Assembly (NCBI GenBank): GCA_950295325.1
Contig: OX485807.1
Span: forward strand, 10,629,001-10,693,000
From: Polytrichum commune
Lineage: Eukaryota > Streptophyta > Polytrichopsida > Polytrichales > Polytrichaceae
Length of the DNA: 64,000 nt
Direction: 5' to 3'
Below, piece by piece: positions 38,133 through 49,698 of the stretch. Under the pieces are notes generated by a model, which saw only the letters and a list, made by a program, of their open reading frames with translations, was not told where the DNA came from and did not search any database. Each line of letters opens with the position of its first letter. Within the stretch, counting starts at the first letter, position 1. A program made the position numbers and the translations under genes.

Positions 38133-38751
38133 GAAAACTATGTGAAAAAGAACCGCAATCGTTTTTCCATTGCGGTTCTTTTGACCACCCTGATCTACAG
38201 TCACTAAACAACTACAGATTTTTATTTTTCATTTTGCAACTATATTTTCTTAAATTTCCTAGATTTGTAATATACCAACGGTATATTACAAGCCCCAAAA
38301 TTCCAAAAAGTGCAGTTGGTAGACCAAAAAAACAAAACTGCGCTTGAATTCTTGAGTTCTAGATGTCCCACGTTGTTTGGTGAAACACGTGGGAGCCAAT
38401 TTAAGGGGTAGGGCAAGGTAGTAATGGTATGTCTCATGGGCTATGATATAATTAAGGGTTATAATGGGTAGGTTCATTGGAAATTCATTAAAATGCTATT
38501 TCTCTGACATAGCCTTAGCCTTTTCTTACTAAACCACCTCTCTTGCCTCTCTCATTGCAAAACCTGTTGAACCATGTCAGTGCATTTATTAGGCCTTTAA
38601 AAAAAACATTTTGGGGACCTCAACTTTCATGGTCCTTCAGCCATTTTTTCCTTACTGTAAACCGAAGTTGTCCCGGGACATCTTCAGCAGCCAACAGCTA
38701 CCTTGCAGAGCCCTGGTCCAACTTCATGGTCCATAGTGTAAACCGGCCCTT

Positions 38752-39748
38752 CACTTTAGTGAATAGAGACCCACACCCACTCTCTAAGCAGAGCGGGTCG
38801 GGTTGAACATGGGGGGAGCCCCTAATATAAGTTGGTGGTTTTGTATAGCCTCCATGCAAACCCTCTCTCCTACGGTTGTCACATCTCTGACTTGTTGCGC
38901 TGACGCCACGAATGTGCTTGTGCTTGTGCTCGTGCTCGTGCTCGAGCTCGAAGTAACTCTTTTGTGGCCACCGGAGAAACGGTCACCTTTCTGTTAGTGT
39001 TGTCCGTCTCCTCATTTCTCGGCCTGCCAGTGCCTGCAGGTTGTATGGCGACTCCATCTGTTTGAATTCATCAACATCTTCACGACGAGCATCTTGCTCA
39101 CTCCAGGTCTGCCTTGTGACCCTCCGTCATCAGCTACAACTCCCAGATTGCTTCGTTCCTGGAGCTCGCACAGTCGTCTCCCTGGCTGGCGTTCTCACTT
39201 TTCTCATGGGAGGTGAGTAATTTTCGTCAGTACCCCTCGGTGCGAGGCTTGTCTTTCTGTTGTTCATGTAAAGCATCTTGTGGAAACACTCACAATGGCC
39301 CTGAAATTTATCGCCTCTGTTCCAGTATCTAGGATATAGGTATATGGTACCAATGGTGAGTGAAACTTGAAAGTGGTGTATGTACCAAAATCTTCGAAAT
39401 TGGGATAGAGAGCCGACAGAGGTGATGAACAGACAACTTTGCATCCTGGTCTAGGGTTAAGAATGGATCAGTGGGCTTGCTTCTCGCCATCCGTTTGTTA
39501 TGTGGACATGTTGTAATATTCCTCAGAATTGAGTACCCTACACCCTCAATCGTAATCAATTTTTGTGGTCAAGGATTTGACTACTAACTAAATTAGATTG
39601 TGCAAGTGGGAGCATTATATTCGAAATAAATAAGAGCAGGCTATCGAGAACACATAACTCGTTTTGATGGTTCTCTACAACGGTACCGCTTTGCAAATCT
39701 TGCCAGCCATGGTTTTGTAAGTCGGGGATATCCTGTGCCAACATGCAG
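38752..39748. other. Upstream region of the glucanase gene
   Basis: Contains a short GTGCTC hexamer repeat (about 38908-38948). A GTGAGT donor at 39213, preceded by a frame encoding SLAGVLTFLMG, is a candidate end of a signal-peptide exon for the downstream glucanase. Its start codon is not clear. Confidence 0.4.
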
Positions 39749-40737
39749 ATCTCATTGGAGTAGACTACGGCCGACTTGGCAATGATCTACCTTCGCCTTC
39801 TGAAACAGTGAAGCTCCTAGTCGATCTTGGCGTGAAGAAGGTCAAGATCTATGATACTGACCACAACGTCCTAGAAGCCTTTCAAGGCTCGGGAATCAGT
39901 CTCTCCGTCGCGGTGCCCAACGACCACGTCGTCGAAATAGCCGACAGCCAAAGGGTAGCGAACCATTGGGTCGAACAGAACATTGTGAAGTACTCGGGTC
40001 TGATTAAATCAATCGCCGTGGGCAACGAATACTTGAGCGCGAACAACACTGCATTCCCGCCATCAAAGCTCGTCCCAGCAATGAAGAATGTGTACAACTC
40101 GTTGAAGGCCAATCACCTTGAAGACCACATCCGAGTGTCGACCCCTCACGCCATGTCCATCATTGATACCCCAGGATTCCCCCCTTCCCAGGGAAAATTC
40201 AAAGATGAGACAGTGATGAAGGACGTCCTGCATTTCCTGCACGCTACAAAGTCTGTCTTCATGTTGAATGTTTACCCATTCTTGGCTTATGCACAGGATC
40301 CACACGGAATCAACCTCAACTACGCCTTGCTGCAGGACAACGCTACGATAGTTACGGATGGTGGGTTGACGTACGACAACATGTTTGACGCCATGCTGGA
40401 TACCGTGATTTCTGCCATGACAAAAGTTGGGTACAAGGATATGCGGATCACGATCACTGAGACAGGGTGGCCAAATGGCGGGAGTAATCGGCCTGGAGTT
40501 AACCCCAAAAATGCACAAGTGTATAACCAGAACTTGATCAGGCACGTGCTGGCTAAGAAAGGGACTCCGTTGCGGCGTAACGAGCGCTTTCCGACGTACA
40601 TCTTTGCGTTGTATAACGAGAACTTGAAGAAAGCAGTGGGCGGAGGAGGGGAGCAGAACGAGGAGAAGCATTGGGGTTTGTACCATCCAAAACCATTGAA
40701 ACCTGTTTATGAAACTCCGTTGAGATTTAAGGGGTGA
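39749..40737 (+). CDS. Glucan endo-1,3-beta-glucosidase (GH17), main exon
   Basis: Hydrolyses beta-1,3-glucan (callose, fungal glucan), normally secreted to the wall. The exon opens after a gccaacatgcag acceptor (phase 1) and reads LIGVDYGRLGNDLPSPSETV, the usual mature N-terminus of the family. Both catalytic glutamates are present: the proton donor in SIAVGNEYL and the nucleophile in ITITETGWPNGG. TPHAMSIIDT, FMLNVYPFLAY and HWGLYHPKPLKPVY are further family signatures. The exon encodes about 329 residues to a TGA stop, the usual size of the catalytic domain. There is no C-terminal CBM43 or GPI region. The signal peptide must come from an upstream exon. A candidate ends at 39212 and joins in phase as MG|D-LIGVDYG, but its ATG is not secure. 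If no such exon is used, the copy is 5'-truncated. Confidence 0.88.
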
Positions 40738-41249
40738 CTTGATGACCCGTTAATTAGCTGTTTCGGGTTCTAGCTGGTGTCTGTCGGAATTTATGGAGTA
40801 GAGCTTCAAATTAATTGGGTAAGTATCTTATAATCTAATTAGGGAGGTTTGAACTTTGAAAGGACTCGCTGAGTGCGAGATCTACATCTATACTCATTTG
40901 CAAATCTTTTTATAATGGCACCATGACATTAGATGCGGAAAATACCAGAACCAGAATAGCATCCACTAATTACATATAAACTTGTGCCAGATTTTGAAGA
41001 ACTTACTACTTATATTAATGCTTCATATGCTATCACGTTGCAGTGTTGAGTGTCGAGTGATCAAGGATTATTGCAAAGTCAATGATGGAATATATACTTT
41101 TCATTTTGCCAGTATTTCATCAACTTTACTAGGCACTGGTTGCACAAGCATAAAACCATGTGCAATGCCTGGGGGTGAAAACTTCTTTTTGTTGTTGTAC
41201 TATGTAATTTATACTTCTTATTTCTTATTCTTGTTTCTTTCATAAAACT
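40738..41249. other. 3' flank of the glucanase gene
   Basis: AT-rich, no further gene. It ends where the long dispersed repeat begins. Confidence 0.45.
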
Positions 41250-42415
41250 TATTCTCTCAATGACTTTGGTTTTGTTACCAATAACTCAAGAAGATATAAA
41301 CTGCATATCCAATGGCATCTTATTTAACATAGTTCATTTCCGTGGGCACTAGACAATAGACAATAGAAGAAGAATAAGAAAGTTCATTATGCATAGGCCT
41401 TAAGATAACAAGAAATCTCAAAAACCTTATTACATGAGAATATGCATTATTAAGTCTCATTATGACTTATTATATCTTTCTTTTTTACATTTGCTTGTCG
41501 ACCATGTCTTCATTTGAAGCTCTTTCACAATTGCAAATGGAGGTTTGCCTACAGTGACTGTTGCTTGTGCTCACCTCCACAAATGTTTTGCAGTTGCAAA
41601 TTGAAAGACACTGAGAAATTGTGTTACTTCAATCACTAGGTTCACATCTGAATTTCAATTCAGCTAAATACACTTCTAGAGAAACAAATGATTTACCTAT
41701 GCACCAGGTATACACCCCACAGTTGGAGGAAACGCTTTACTAAACTTTACATTCATTAGCCAATAAACTCCAATGCAGACATCATTGCAGCCATTCAATT
41801 TGTTTCCATTATGAAGACTTGTGTGGAATAATTCAAAAGTAGTAAATGTGATACCGGTAGTGTTCGTCACACGTCAACATATGCTTGTGATATAGAAATG
41901 CCTGGGAATGGCTCAGGCAGTGGGTCTCATGTGGCTCAAGTTAGTGTAGTGTACTCATCAGAGATAATTGTTCTGTACAGACATGCCTGTGAGTGAGGAC
42001 TAGGGGACAACGATCGGAGCTATGTCCGGGAAGAATGGCGGTTGGTTACAGATAAACCAGTTGAGTTTGAGAAACAACCGGTTGAAGTTGGAGACTTCAG
42101 GAGATTTACCGATCATTTTAGAGGAATCTGTAGAATATACCTCCTCAAATGAATAAAGCAAAACCGGAAGATGTGAACATGTAGCCAGCAGGATCCTGAC
42201 TGACTATGCCCAAAAACTTCTCGGGCAGTGGATCGGAGTCTAGCAACAATGAGGTTACTTCTACTCCATTGAAAATAAAAACAAGACTGTCTGTACTCAA
42301 CTTGAGAAGTACAGACTCTATAACTTTTAGTTTTCCACTAGCAAGCAGTGAGTGTCTGTATTCCAACTGGATTATAAAATGATCGTCAAGAACAACTCAC
42401 TAAAAGTCATGGCAT
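41250..42415 (+). repeat. Long dispersed repeat, copy B (mate at 26661-28205)
   Basis: Same orientation and block order as 26661-28205 at high similarity, including GGGCACTAGACAATAGACAA and GCAGTGGGTCTCATGTGGCT. It lacks the pogo-like element of copy A and instead carries the MITE at 42020-42240. Confidence 0.8.
42020..42240. mobile_element. hAT-type MITE, copy 3 (221 bp), with an empty-site partner
   Basis: Flanked by the 8-bp duplication GATCGGAG (42012-42019 and 42241-42248). The ends are CTATGTCCGGG and CTCGGGCAGTG. The interior matches the copies at 882 and 15359. The related repeat at 26.66-28.2 kb has the uninterrupted site once (GACAATGATCGGAGTCTAGC near 27412), which is the pre-insertion state. 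Confidence 0.9.
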
Positions 42416-42436
42416 CATGATTAATGCCTTCACTGG

Positions 42437-42959
42437 AGCGGCCGCGTCACTGAGGCGCAGATTAGGGAGCCGGGCCTGTGGCCGGCTCCCACAATCTGAG
42501 CCGTTCACTTCTAAACATTCATCCAACGGTTGATAATATCCTAGGTGGCGGGCGCCCATGGTCGGGCACGGGTCCCAAACGCAAGGGGGCATGCAAGGTC
42601 CGGCACGGATCCCGGAACGCAGCTCCCCATTAAATGTGGTCCAAATTAATTGATGTCAATTAATTCTAATGCCCTCTCCTCATCACTTGACATCAATTAA
42701 TTTGGACATCAATTAATTCTAATGCCCTCTCCTCACTTGACATCAATTAATTTGGACTGCAGTTAATGGGGAGATGCGTTCCGGGACCCGTGCCGGACCT
42801 TGCATGCCCCCCTGCGTTTGGGACCCATGCCCGACCATGGGCGCCCGCCACCTAGGATATTATCAACCGTTAGATGAATGTTTAGAAGTGAACGGCTCAG
42901 ATTGTGGGAGCTGGCCACAGGCCCAGCTCCCTAATCTGCACCTCAGTGACGCGGCTGAG
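42437..42959. mobile_element. Foldback element with 190-bp arms
   Basis: The left arm 42437-42628 and right arm 42768-42959 are inverted copies at over 90% identity by eye. The outer end is GCGTCACTGAGG and the inner end GCGTTCCGGGACCCGTGCCG. The GC-rich arms enclose an AT-rich loop with a duplicated block around GACATCAATTAATTTGGAC. Because of the symmetry, the two strands encode the same spurious peptide (PTMGARHLGYYQPLDE). No clear target duplication. Confidence 0.8.
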
Positions 42960-43613
42960 GCGGTGGCCACACAGGGTGGGAACTGGCACACTAACGCCGC
43001 CATATCCCCGAGATCCGGCGACTGTTTTAAAATGTAGATTCCTTGTTAGACTGTCAGCTTGGAACGGGGGTTTGCCTCCCCACTAAACTGTCAGCTCTTC
43101 AAAAGTGATGGAGGAAAAGCACGGCCCATCATTTTGGGAGCCAATAAGAATGCAACATTGGGGTGTACACATTTAAAATTAATATGCTGGTCTATTTACG
43201 TAGGTAGTTAATTTTTGAGGTGGGTCAGTGCCCGCAATTAAGTTTCTCGTATTTTATCAATATTTTAAAGGAGTTGTATGGAACTCTAGAAGCTCATTAA
43301 CTTGCTTACTTGGAGGCTAAAAAATCAGAAACATTTATATGCATTTGTGACTTGAAAATCTTGATTTTTTGGGTGATGTTTTGAACTGTGTTGGTCTACT
43401 TCTAGATGCGCTTCTATAGTACTTTTCCTTATTGGATTTCGTTAAGAAATGAGGGAGATAGAGGGTTGAAAATATTCATGTCAAAACATACACTTGTTTC
43501 CATTTTTTTGAAAAAAAGGATCATATGGTTCCATTGAAATTTGCACCTGGTATTAATTTTCAAAGTTTGGGATATATTTGAAATGTTTAATTATGTGTTT
43601 ATTGTGTAGCATC

Positions 43614-44522
43614 ATGGCTCCCAAAACTACCAAGACTTACACAAGTTCAATGGTGAGATGGGAAGATGAACAAATTATTTCTTTGCTCAAAATTTATGAA
43701 AAGCTTTACATAACTCACTTTAACCGCAACAACTTCAAAGTGCATCAATGGTGTGAGATTGTCAATATGTTTAACAAAAAAATTGACAAGACATGGACCA
43801 TCAACAACATTCAATCGAAAATTGATTGGTGTAAGCAATACCACAAATATGAACAGGCCAAGGTAGTTAAGGTTATTGGAGGGGTGCCATTGGAATAGCC
43901 ATGGTATGACAAATAAAACTATTTATGGGGAGCTATTCCAAAAAATGCAAGCATGTCAAATGCTTATGACATTGGAAATAAGGTACATTTCACTGCCAAT
44001 GTCATAAATTTAGATGACTATGAGGGTATTCAATTTGGTATAGATTTCAATTCCAATGTTATGGAAAGTCCCGAGCTGATGTTTCTTAATCCTGATGAAA
44101 TTTTAGGTAACACACATTCATCCCCACATAAAGATGTCATTGAAGAATGAGTCCACATGTAGCATCATATTCATTCAGAGAACAAATTTGTAAGTTGAAT
44201 AATGTTGATGGCAAGGTTAATTAGACAAAGATTTTGATATGCAAGAGGGGGCTCTAATAGCTTTGATATTGGAAAGGTTTGTGGACACCTACAAAGCTAT
44301 AAAGGAGACAAACTAAAATTGGCAAATGATCATATGGGCTTGGCTGCAGAAATGCACCATGATAGGCAGAGCTTCGAATCCTATTTGTATAAAAAATACT
44401 TTGAACATGAAAAAAAAATCAAAAGGTCCAAAGACCTTAAATTCCAACTTCTTTGTTTGATATTGAAATGCAGAAGAAATGGACAAGGTCATGGATCTTT
44501 GGCATCAAGTGGACTTGAATAA
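43614..44522 (+). pseudogene. Decayed Myb/SANT-like (trihelix) gene, possibly Harbinger ORF1
   Basis: Starts ATG GCT CCC AAA shortly after a tgtgtag acceptor-like sequence. Reads TYTSSMVRWEDEQIISLLKI, then FKVHQWCEIVNMFNKK and NNIQSKIDWCKQYHKYEQAK. The spacing of W residues and the final K-I-D-x-x-K-x-x-Y fit the Myb/SANT-like domain of plant trihelix-type proteins and of Harbinger transposon ORF1. Stops at about 43896 and 43914 break it. The same sense continues through SNAYDIGNKVHFTANVINLD to about 44148, and a further piece follows at 44319-44522 (EMHHDRQSFESYLYKKYFEH). No transposase was found next to it. Confidence 0.6.
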
Positions 44523-45539
44523 AAGATAGACACGTATGTTGAGATATTATTCCAAGTATACATTTAGGTATTGGTATATATTACAAGTTAACTCGAAAGT
44601 CAAATTTATATAGATAGATAGATTACACCTACATATTTTTTACAATGTTCTTATATTAATATTATAATAAATATTAATATTATAAGGAGTTACTTCACAA
44701 TTTTACAAATGGAAATTCACCCTAAACCCTTTGAATTTTTATTATTACAATTGCCCAATGTGAAAAGTATGATAAAATTATAAGCATGGTGATATTTTCT
44801 TAACTTTTATCTTTCATTTAGGTTGGTCTTTTAGCCAATCTTGTGAATGATCTACATTGTTCATAATATTCATTGTCACTTGCATTGTTGGCAAATGGTT
44901 GCATAATTACTTGGAGTCTGGAAATGTTAAGTCCACTATTTGTTAACATAACACTATAGTTCAATACAAGTAGCTTTATGAAAGTTTTTTTTTTGCAATA
45001 TGACATTAACACTATATTCGTTAAATTGAGACTTTCTCTAGTCTCAAATTAATATATGGATCAAACAACATTCCGTGTTCCGAAACTATATTGCGAACAA
45101 TCTCAAATATATTATATGTTCTAATATCCCAAATCTATTATGTGTGTACATAAGCACATATGGTAGAGCACTCAACATCAACTTCATCAACAAAAACACT
45201 TTGGGTAGAGCACTCCAAACTAGTTTCACCCAAGAAACATATAAAATGATTTCTATTATTAGCATGGTCAATAAAATATAGACATTGCAACATACAAAGT
45301 ACATGCAATAAATGCATTTTTCTTCACTGGAAAATTTAGTCCCAAACTTAATAAAAAAAATGAACTTCACAACTGCATTGAAATATAGTAAATGGATATT
45401 CATCCAACCCCAAACAATATAGCATTCGCAAGCTCTACCCAAACTTTGCCCCAAGTTTGAGGAGCACACATATGAGTAATATATATTTGTCGAATTACAT
45501 ATTACACTATAATCATGCTAACACAATCCTACCAACTTC
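44523..45539. other. Intergenic, AT-rich
   Basis: No supported gene. It contains the hairpin-bearing block at 45019-45064 that recurs at 51.95 kb. This is the 3' flank of the DUF7869-type gene. Confidence 0.45.
45019..45064 (+). repeat. Hairpin block, mate at 51945-51991
   Basis: ATTCGTTAAATTGAGACTTT followed by tctctagtctcaaattaatatatgga matches 51945-51991 with few changes and in the same orientation. Each copy can form a stem of about 10 bp from (T)AATTTGAGA and TCTCAAATT. The pair brackets the DUF7869-type gene and its array (about 6.9 kb). Confidence 0.65.
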
Positions 45540-48500
45540 TCATTCAACGTGGGTTGCTTCTTCTGCGATCCGAGCAAGGTTGTCTTTTGCAAAAGTTATG
45601 TACTTTTGAGGGATGGACACTGATCCACTATGATTTTTCCGTGGTTTCCATGCTATGAATATGGAATCTGTATCTACCCAAGATGGACCGTGCTCAGAAT
45701 CCACCTTCCACCGAAAGTGTTGGTTTGTATCCCAGCCTGTATAATGCCGAACAACATCTTCATTCCGTGCTGTCGGTCGGTAGTACTCCACTTGTATTTG
45801 TCGAAAATGAGGGCTGGAAGATACAAAATTTGGATTGGACAAAGCTCTTGCCACCCACACTGGCTTTGCATATGTCTCATCTCCAGGATGCAAAATGAGC
45901 ATATAACCTTCATGACAATCCACTGCAATGCGGAAAGATGGTGGCGGACGACTACTAGCAGGCCCCACGTAATGGTCGTCCACATCAAACTCCTCTCGAA
46001 CCTCTCCATTTCCCAAAAGACTAGCCTCCGAAGCTTGTACATTGACACGTGTTTGTGGCCAAAACCCATGCCTTAAAGTAAGGGGTGTATCTTGATGAAG
46101 GTTTGCCAAAGCGCCACGAACACGTGTCCAATATTGTATCCAACTTCCGTAACGAAGCCAACACGATCCACCAACATCCGCTACCCTCAAACTCTCCCAA
46201 TATTGTATGAAGCCTGATATGCCTTTACAAATGTCCTCCAAATTCTTCATGGGTATTGGTTTGCAAGGCTTAGGCTCTCCGTCAGGCAACATCGTCCTTC
46301 CCTCCCCATCAACACGCCATACAAGGAGACCCTCCGGCGGGCTCCAGTCTTGTGACGTGCACAACAACTTGTATTGCATGGCGGGGACACCATCGTCACG
46401 CACGTAGAACCGAAATTGTTGTGCCTTCGTATGTCCGATCAATCGGTGAGCTCCGCTTCGAATATACGGTTCTATAAATGCCTTGAAGTCGGGAACCTCC
46501 TCGATCATATGGGGGATGACGGGAATGTTCTCCAAATCCATGTACGACTTCATCAACAATGGGATTGTTGGAAAATCCTCCTCGCGCAACTTCATGCTCC
46601 ACCGCCCAAAAGATGCATCGATATCGTCGTGCGTGTGGCCTACCAATAGAAAGGACACAAAAACCTCCTTGAAAATGTCTTTCGCAACCAACAACGACCA
46701 ATATGCAAAAACATATCTACTTTTATTGTCCTTCGCACAATTGTCCAATTGGACACGCAGAGTTGGGGGCAAATTCTTGGCAATCACATCTTCACTTGGT
46801 GGCTCCGGCAAGGAGTGCACGCATACATCTCTTCCATCCAAGACCGCTTCATATAGAGGTGTTGATCCCGAGTTTTCAAATAACAATCTTGATGAATAGG
46901 ACGGCGGTTTCTCCAAATCACGTAAAAGCTTTGCAAATGACCCTATCGTGTGGTTTGAATCCGCCGGATACAAATCAAGAGCATAATGAGCATACTTGAC
47001 ATCACCATGTCCATGTGCAATCATCCCTGCAAAGCCAACGCAATGGTTTAATATTCAACTATGACACCAAAAAATTCACCTGCTGTACATCTATGGTCCC
47101 AAGTACAAACCTAAAGCACAAATTTGTGTTTAGGTAATGCAATGCAATTGTTATTGAAATCACCTGTAACCGATACAGGAAGCTTAAAAAGGCCGTCCGT
47201 GGCTTTGATTCGATTTGCAAAACATGGTGAGGCTGTTTTGGCATGGTCCATTTTGTCATGGATGATTGTAAGGACCTCCAAAGGCCTAGAGATGGACAAA
47301 GCTCTATTTGTGTAGTAATCATTACGGTGTGCCTCTTGCATGTTCACATGCTTGAAATAGTTCATTTGATGTGCGGCATAGGACTCTGTCCCCATCGTGT
47401 GTGCATCTCGAAGGCGTTTCAACTTCTCGCATTTGGAACAACGGGCAAATTTGTCGCCTCGTCTTTTTGTGATGTATTCGCTAAAGTGAGATTTTTTTAT
47501 TGCACTCAGTTTCGACAACGAAATAGGGTCCAACCCAGCCTTCTCGCCAACTGCGTTTACGTCCAACAATATGTCTTTCCATTTCGTGCCTGTAGGAAGA
47601 ACCTTCTCCACAACCTTTTCACCGGTTGCGAGTGTGCGTGTTTTGTACGGCATTGCATCGGCAAGGGGGACAATGATGGTTGCCAGAGTGGCGGTTGCTT
47701 GTCTCGTTGCTTCCCTTGGTTTCTTTAAGCCCGTATTCCCATGGTGATGGGACCGGCGGCCTTCCTTGGCATACGCGGCTTGTCTATAAAATTCCGCTTT
47801 CGACACACCGTGAATGATGTACCATGCGGTACAACACATGTCTATGCTCTCAAGGGTGATGACCTTGCGACCCGCTCCGTTCACATGTATCGCCCTATGG
47901 ACATCAAGCTTTTTGGTGGATCTTAGACGGAAATCACCAAGCCACATTTCCTCGCGGATGGCCTTCAATTTATCCCTTGGGAACAATTGGCAACAACGAT
48001 GTACACAACAATCCTTTGTGGCAACTTCTCTAATGGACTCCTCACAAAGCAACCTTTGACGTTTACACTCATTTGCAGACGGAATAGGACGTGCCAATGT
48101 ATCGTACTTCCGTAGGCCTTTGCGTGGCCGAATGTTTGCTTGGAGCTCCTCTTGGATTTGGATGTGTCGTCGCTCATGCTCATGCAAATTAACCCCATCA
48201 ATTGTCACATTCCTCAACGGCCACCTTCGCAACGAGAACCTATGAGTTGGATTAACTTCGGAATGTACGAGTGATTCCAATATAACAACTCCAACGTCCT
48301 CGGTGCCAAGGGGGTTTTCATCAATGCAATCTTGTGGATGTGTGTTACGACAAATACCCTCCGCCACAGCAACTCCACTGTCATTAACAAGTACTACATC
48401 CAAATTCACCCATGAAGCTCGTGAAAGCCCAGCACATTCCACAGTGGGGCAAGAAGGGGCAGATGGCGAAGGACTCCCCAAGTCACCTTCATCTGCACTG

Positions 48501-48628
48501 TCATCAAAACTATCCTCCCCAACAATGTCTAGCTCATCCCCAGACATAGATTGGGTGTTGCCCATGTCGTCAGAGAAGGAATCCCCTCTTCCACCAACTC
48601 CCTCCATTGCGCCTACACACATGCACAT
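45540..48628 (-). CDS. DUF7869-type protein, probable transposase-like, two exons
   Basis: Exon 1 48628-47164 and exon 2 47026-45540, joined by a 137-bp GT-AG intron in phase 1. Joining restores FKLPVSVTG|MIAHGHGD exactly and gives 983 residues without a break. The start could also be the ATG at 48607. N-terminal 100 residues are acidic. Then come CCVHRCCQLFPRDKL, VITLESIDMCCTAWYIIHG, SHHHGNTGLKKPREATRQ, HFSEYITKRRGDKFARCSKC, LEVLTIIHDKMDHAKTASPC, TLRVQLDNCAKDNKSRYVF, and FLLVGHTHDDIDASFGRWSM. These are the block order of the DUF7869 family. Aspartates in IIHDKMDHAK, QLDNCAKDN and HDDID could form an RNase H-like DDE/D triad; this is inference. The intact frame in decayed surroundings suggests recent activity or selection. 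A tandem palindrome array begins 179 bp upstream, in the promoter position. Confidence 0.8.
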
Positions 48629-48806
48629 GAAACCTCAACACACATGGAAAGAATGTAAGGGTCCAAAAGAATCAAATATCGGAAAATGCAAGACACCATG
48701 ATCAATGAGGACACCGAGGATGAAGACATTTCCAACACAACTACAATGTGAACTCCCAACACTGTGTGCAAGTCCAAAACAAGTTCCAGGAATTATTTTG
48801 GTGCAG

Positions 48807-49698
48807 GTTTGGGTCGACCGGCCCAAACCTCATAAGGGTCGGACTGAACCCCTAACACACTGGGGTAGGGGTTTGGGTCGACCGACCCAAACCTCACAAG
48901 GGTACATCCACCCACACCAGGTAGTGATTTGGGTCGGTCGACCCAAACCTGATAAGGGTCAGAAAAAAAACCCTAACACATTGGGGTAGGGGTTTGGGTC
49001 GACCGACCCAAACCTCACAAGGATACATCCACCCACACCAGGTAGGGGTTTGGGTCGGTCGACCCAAACTTGATAAGGGTCAGGAAAAAACCCTAACACA
49101 CTCGGGTAGGGGTTTGGGTCGACCGACCCAAACCTCACAAGGGTGCATCCACCCACACCAGGTAGTGGTTTGGGTCGGTCGACCCAAACCTGACAAGGGT
49201 CAGAAAAAAAACCCTAACACACTGGAGTAGGGGTTTGGGTCGACCGACCCAAACCTCACAAGGGTACATCCACCCACACCACGTAGGGGTTTGGGTCGGT
49301 CGACCCAAACCTGATAAGGGTCAGGAAAAAACCCTAACACACTGGGGGTAGGGGTTTGGGTCGACCGACCCAAACCTCACAAGAGTACATCCACCCACAC
49401 CATGTAGTGGTTTGGGTCGGTCGACCCAAACCTGATAAGGGTCAGGAAAAAAACCCTAAGACACTGGGGTAGGGGTTTGGGTCGACCGACCCAAACCTCA
49501 CAAGGGTCAGACATAAACCCTAACACACTTGTGGACAGGTTTGGGTCGGTCGACCCAAACCTGATAAGGGTCAGACAAAAACCCTAACACACTGGGGTTG
49601 GGGTTTGGGTCGACCGACCCAAACATGTTAAGGGTTAGACATAAACCCTAACACACTAGTGGACAGGTTTGGGTCGGTCGACCCAAACCTCATAGGGT
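48807..49698. repeat. Tandem array of 120-121-bp units carrying 15 palindromic sites
   Basis: About seven head-to-tail units. Each has two copies of the 22-bp inverted repeat (arm GTTTGGGTCG). The first copy has spacer AC and the second spacer GT, so the sites alternate orientation strictly after the first one. AC-type starts: 48871, 48992, 49112, 49233, 49354, 49475 and 49603. The text between sites alternates CCTCACAAGGGTACATCCAC and CCTGATAAGGGTCAGAAAAA forms. The array lies immediately upstream of the DUF7869-type gene. It is not a CRISPR: the repeats are palindromic and the spacers are near-identical. Confidence 0.92.

Larger units (their letters stand above)
36894..38751. mobile_element. 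hAT-like non-autonomous element (1.86 kb) hosting nested elements
   Basis: The left end reads CAGGGCCGGTTTACACTATG, then GATCATGAAGTCGGACCA. The right end, read inward from 38751, repeats this with a few changes, giving about 38 bp of inverted repeat. The CAGGGCCGG start is a common hAT form. Flanking 8-mers do not match well, so the target duplication is unconfirmed. The interior has no long frame and contains two further inverted-repeat elements. Confidence 0.7.

Noticed and set aside
38148-38182. Hairpin followed by T-rich sequence resembling a bacterial terminator
   Set aside because: Nuclear plant DNA does not use this signal, and the hairpin lies inside a transposable element.
48807-49698. 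CRISPR-like array
   Set aside because: Repeats are palindromic with near-identical intervening sequence on a 120-bp period, and the genome is plant. There are no cas genes.
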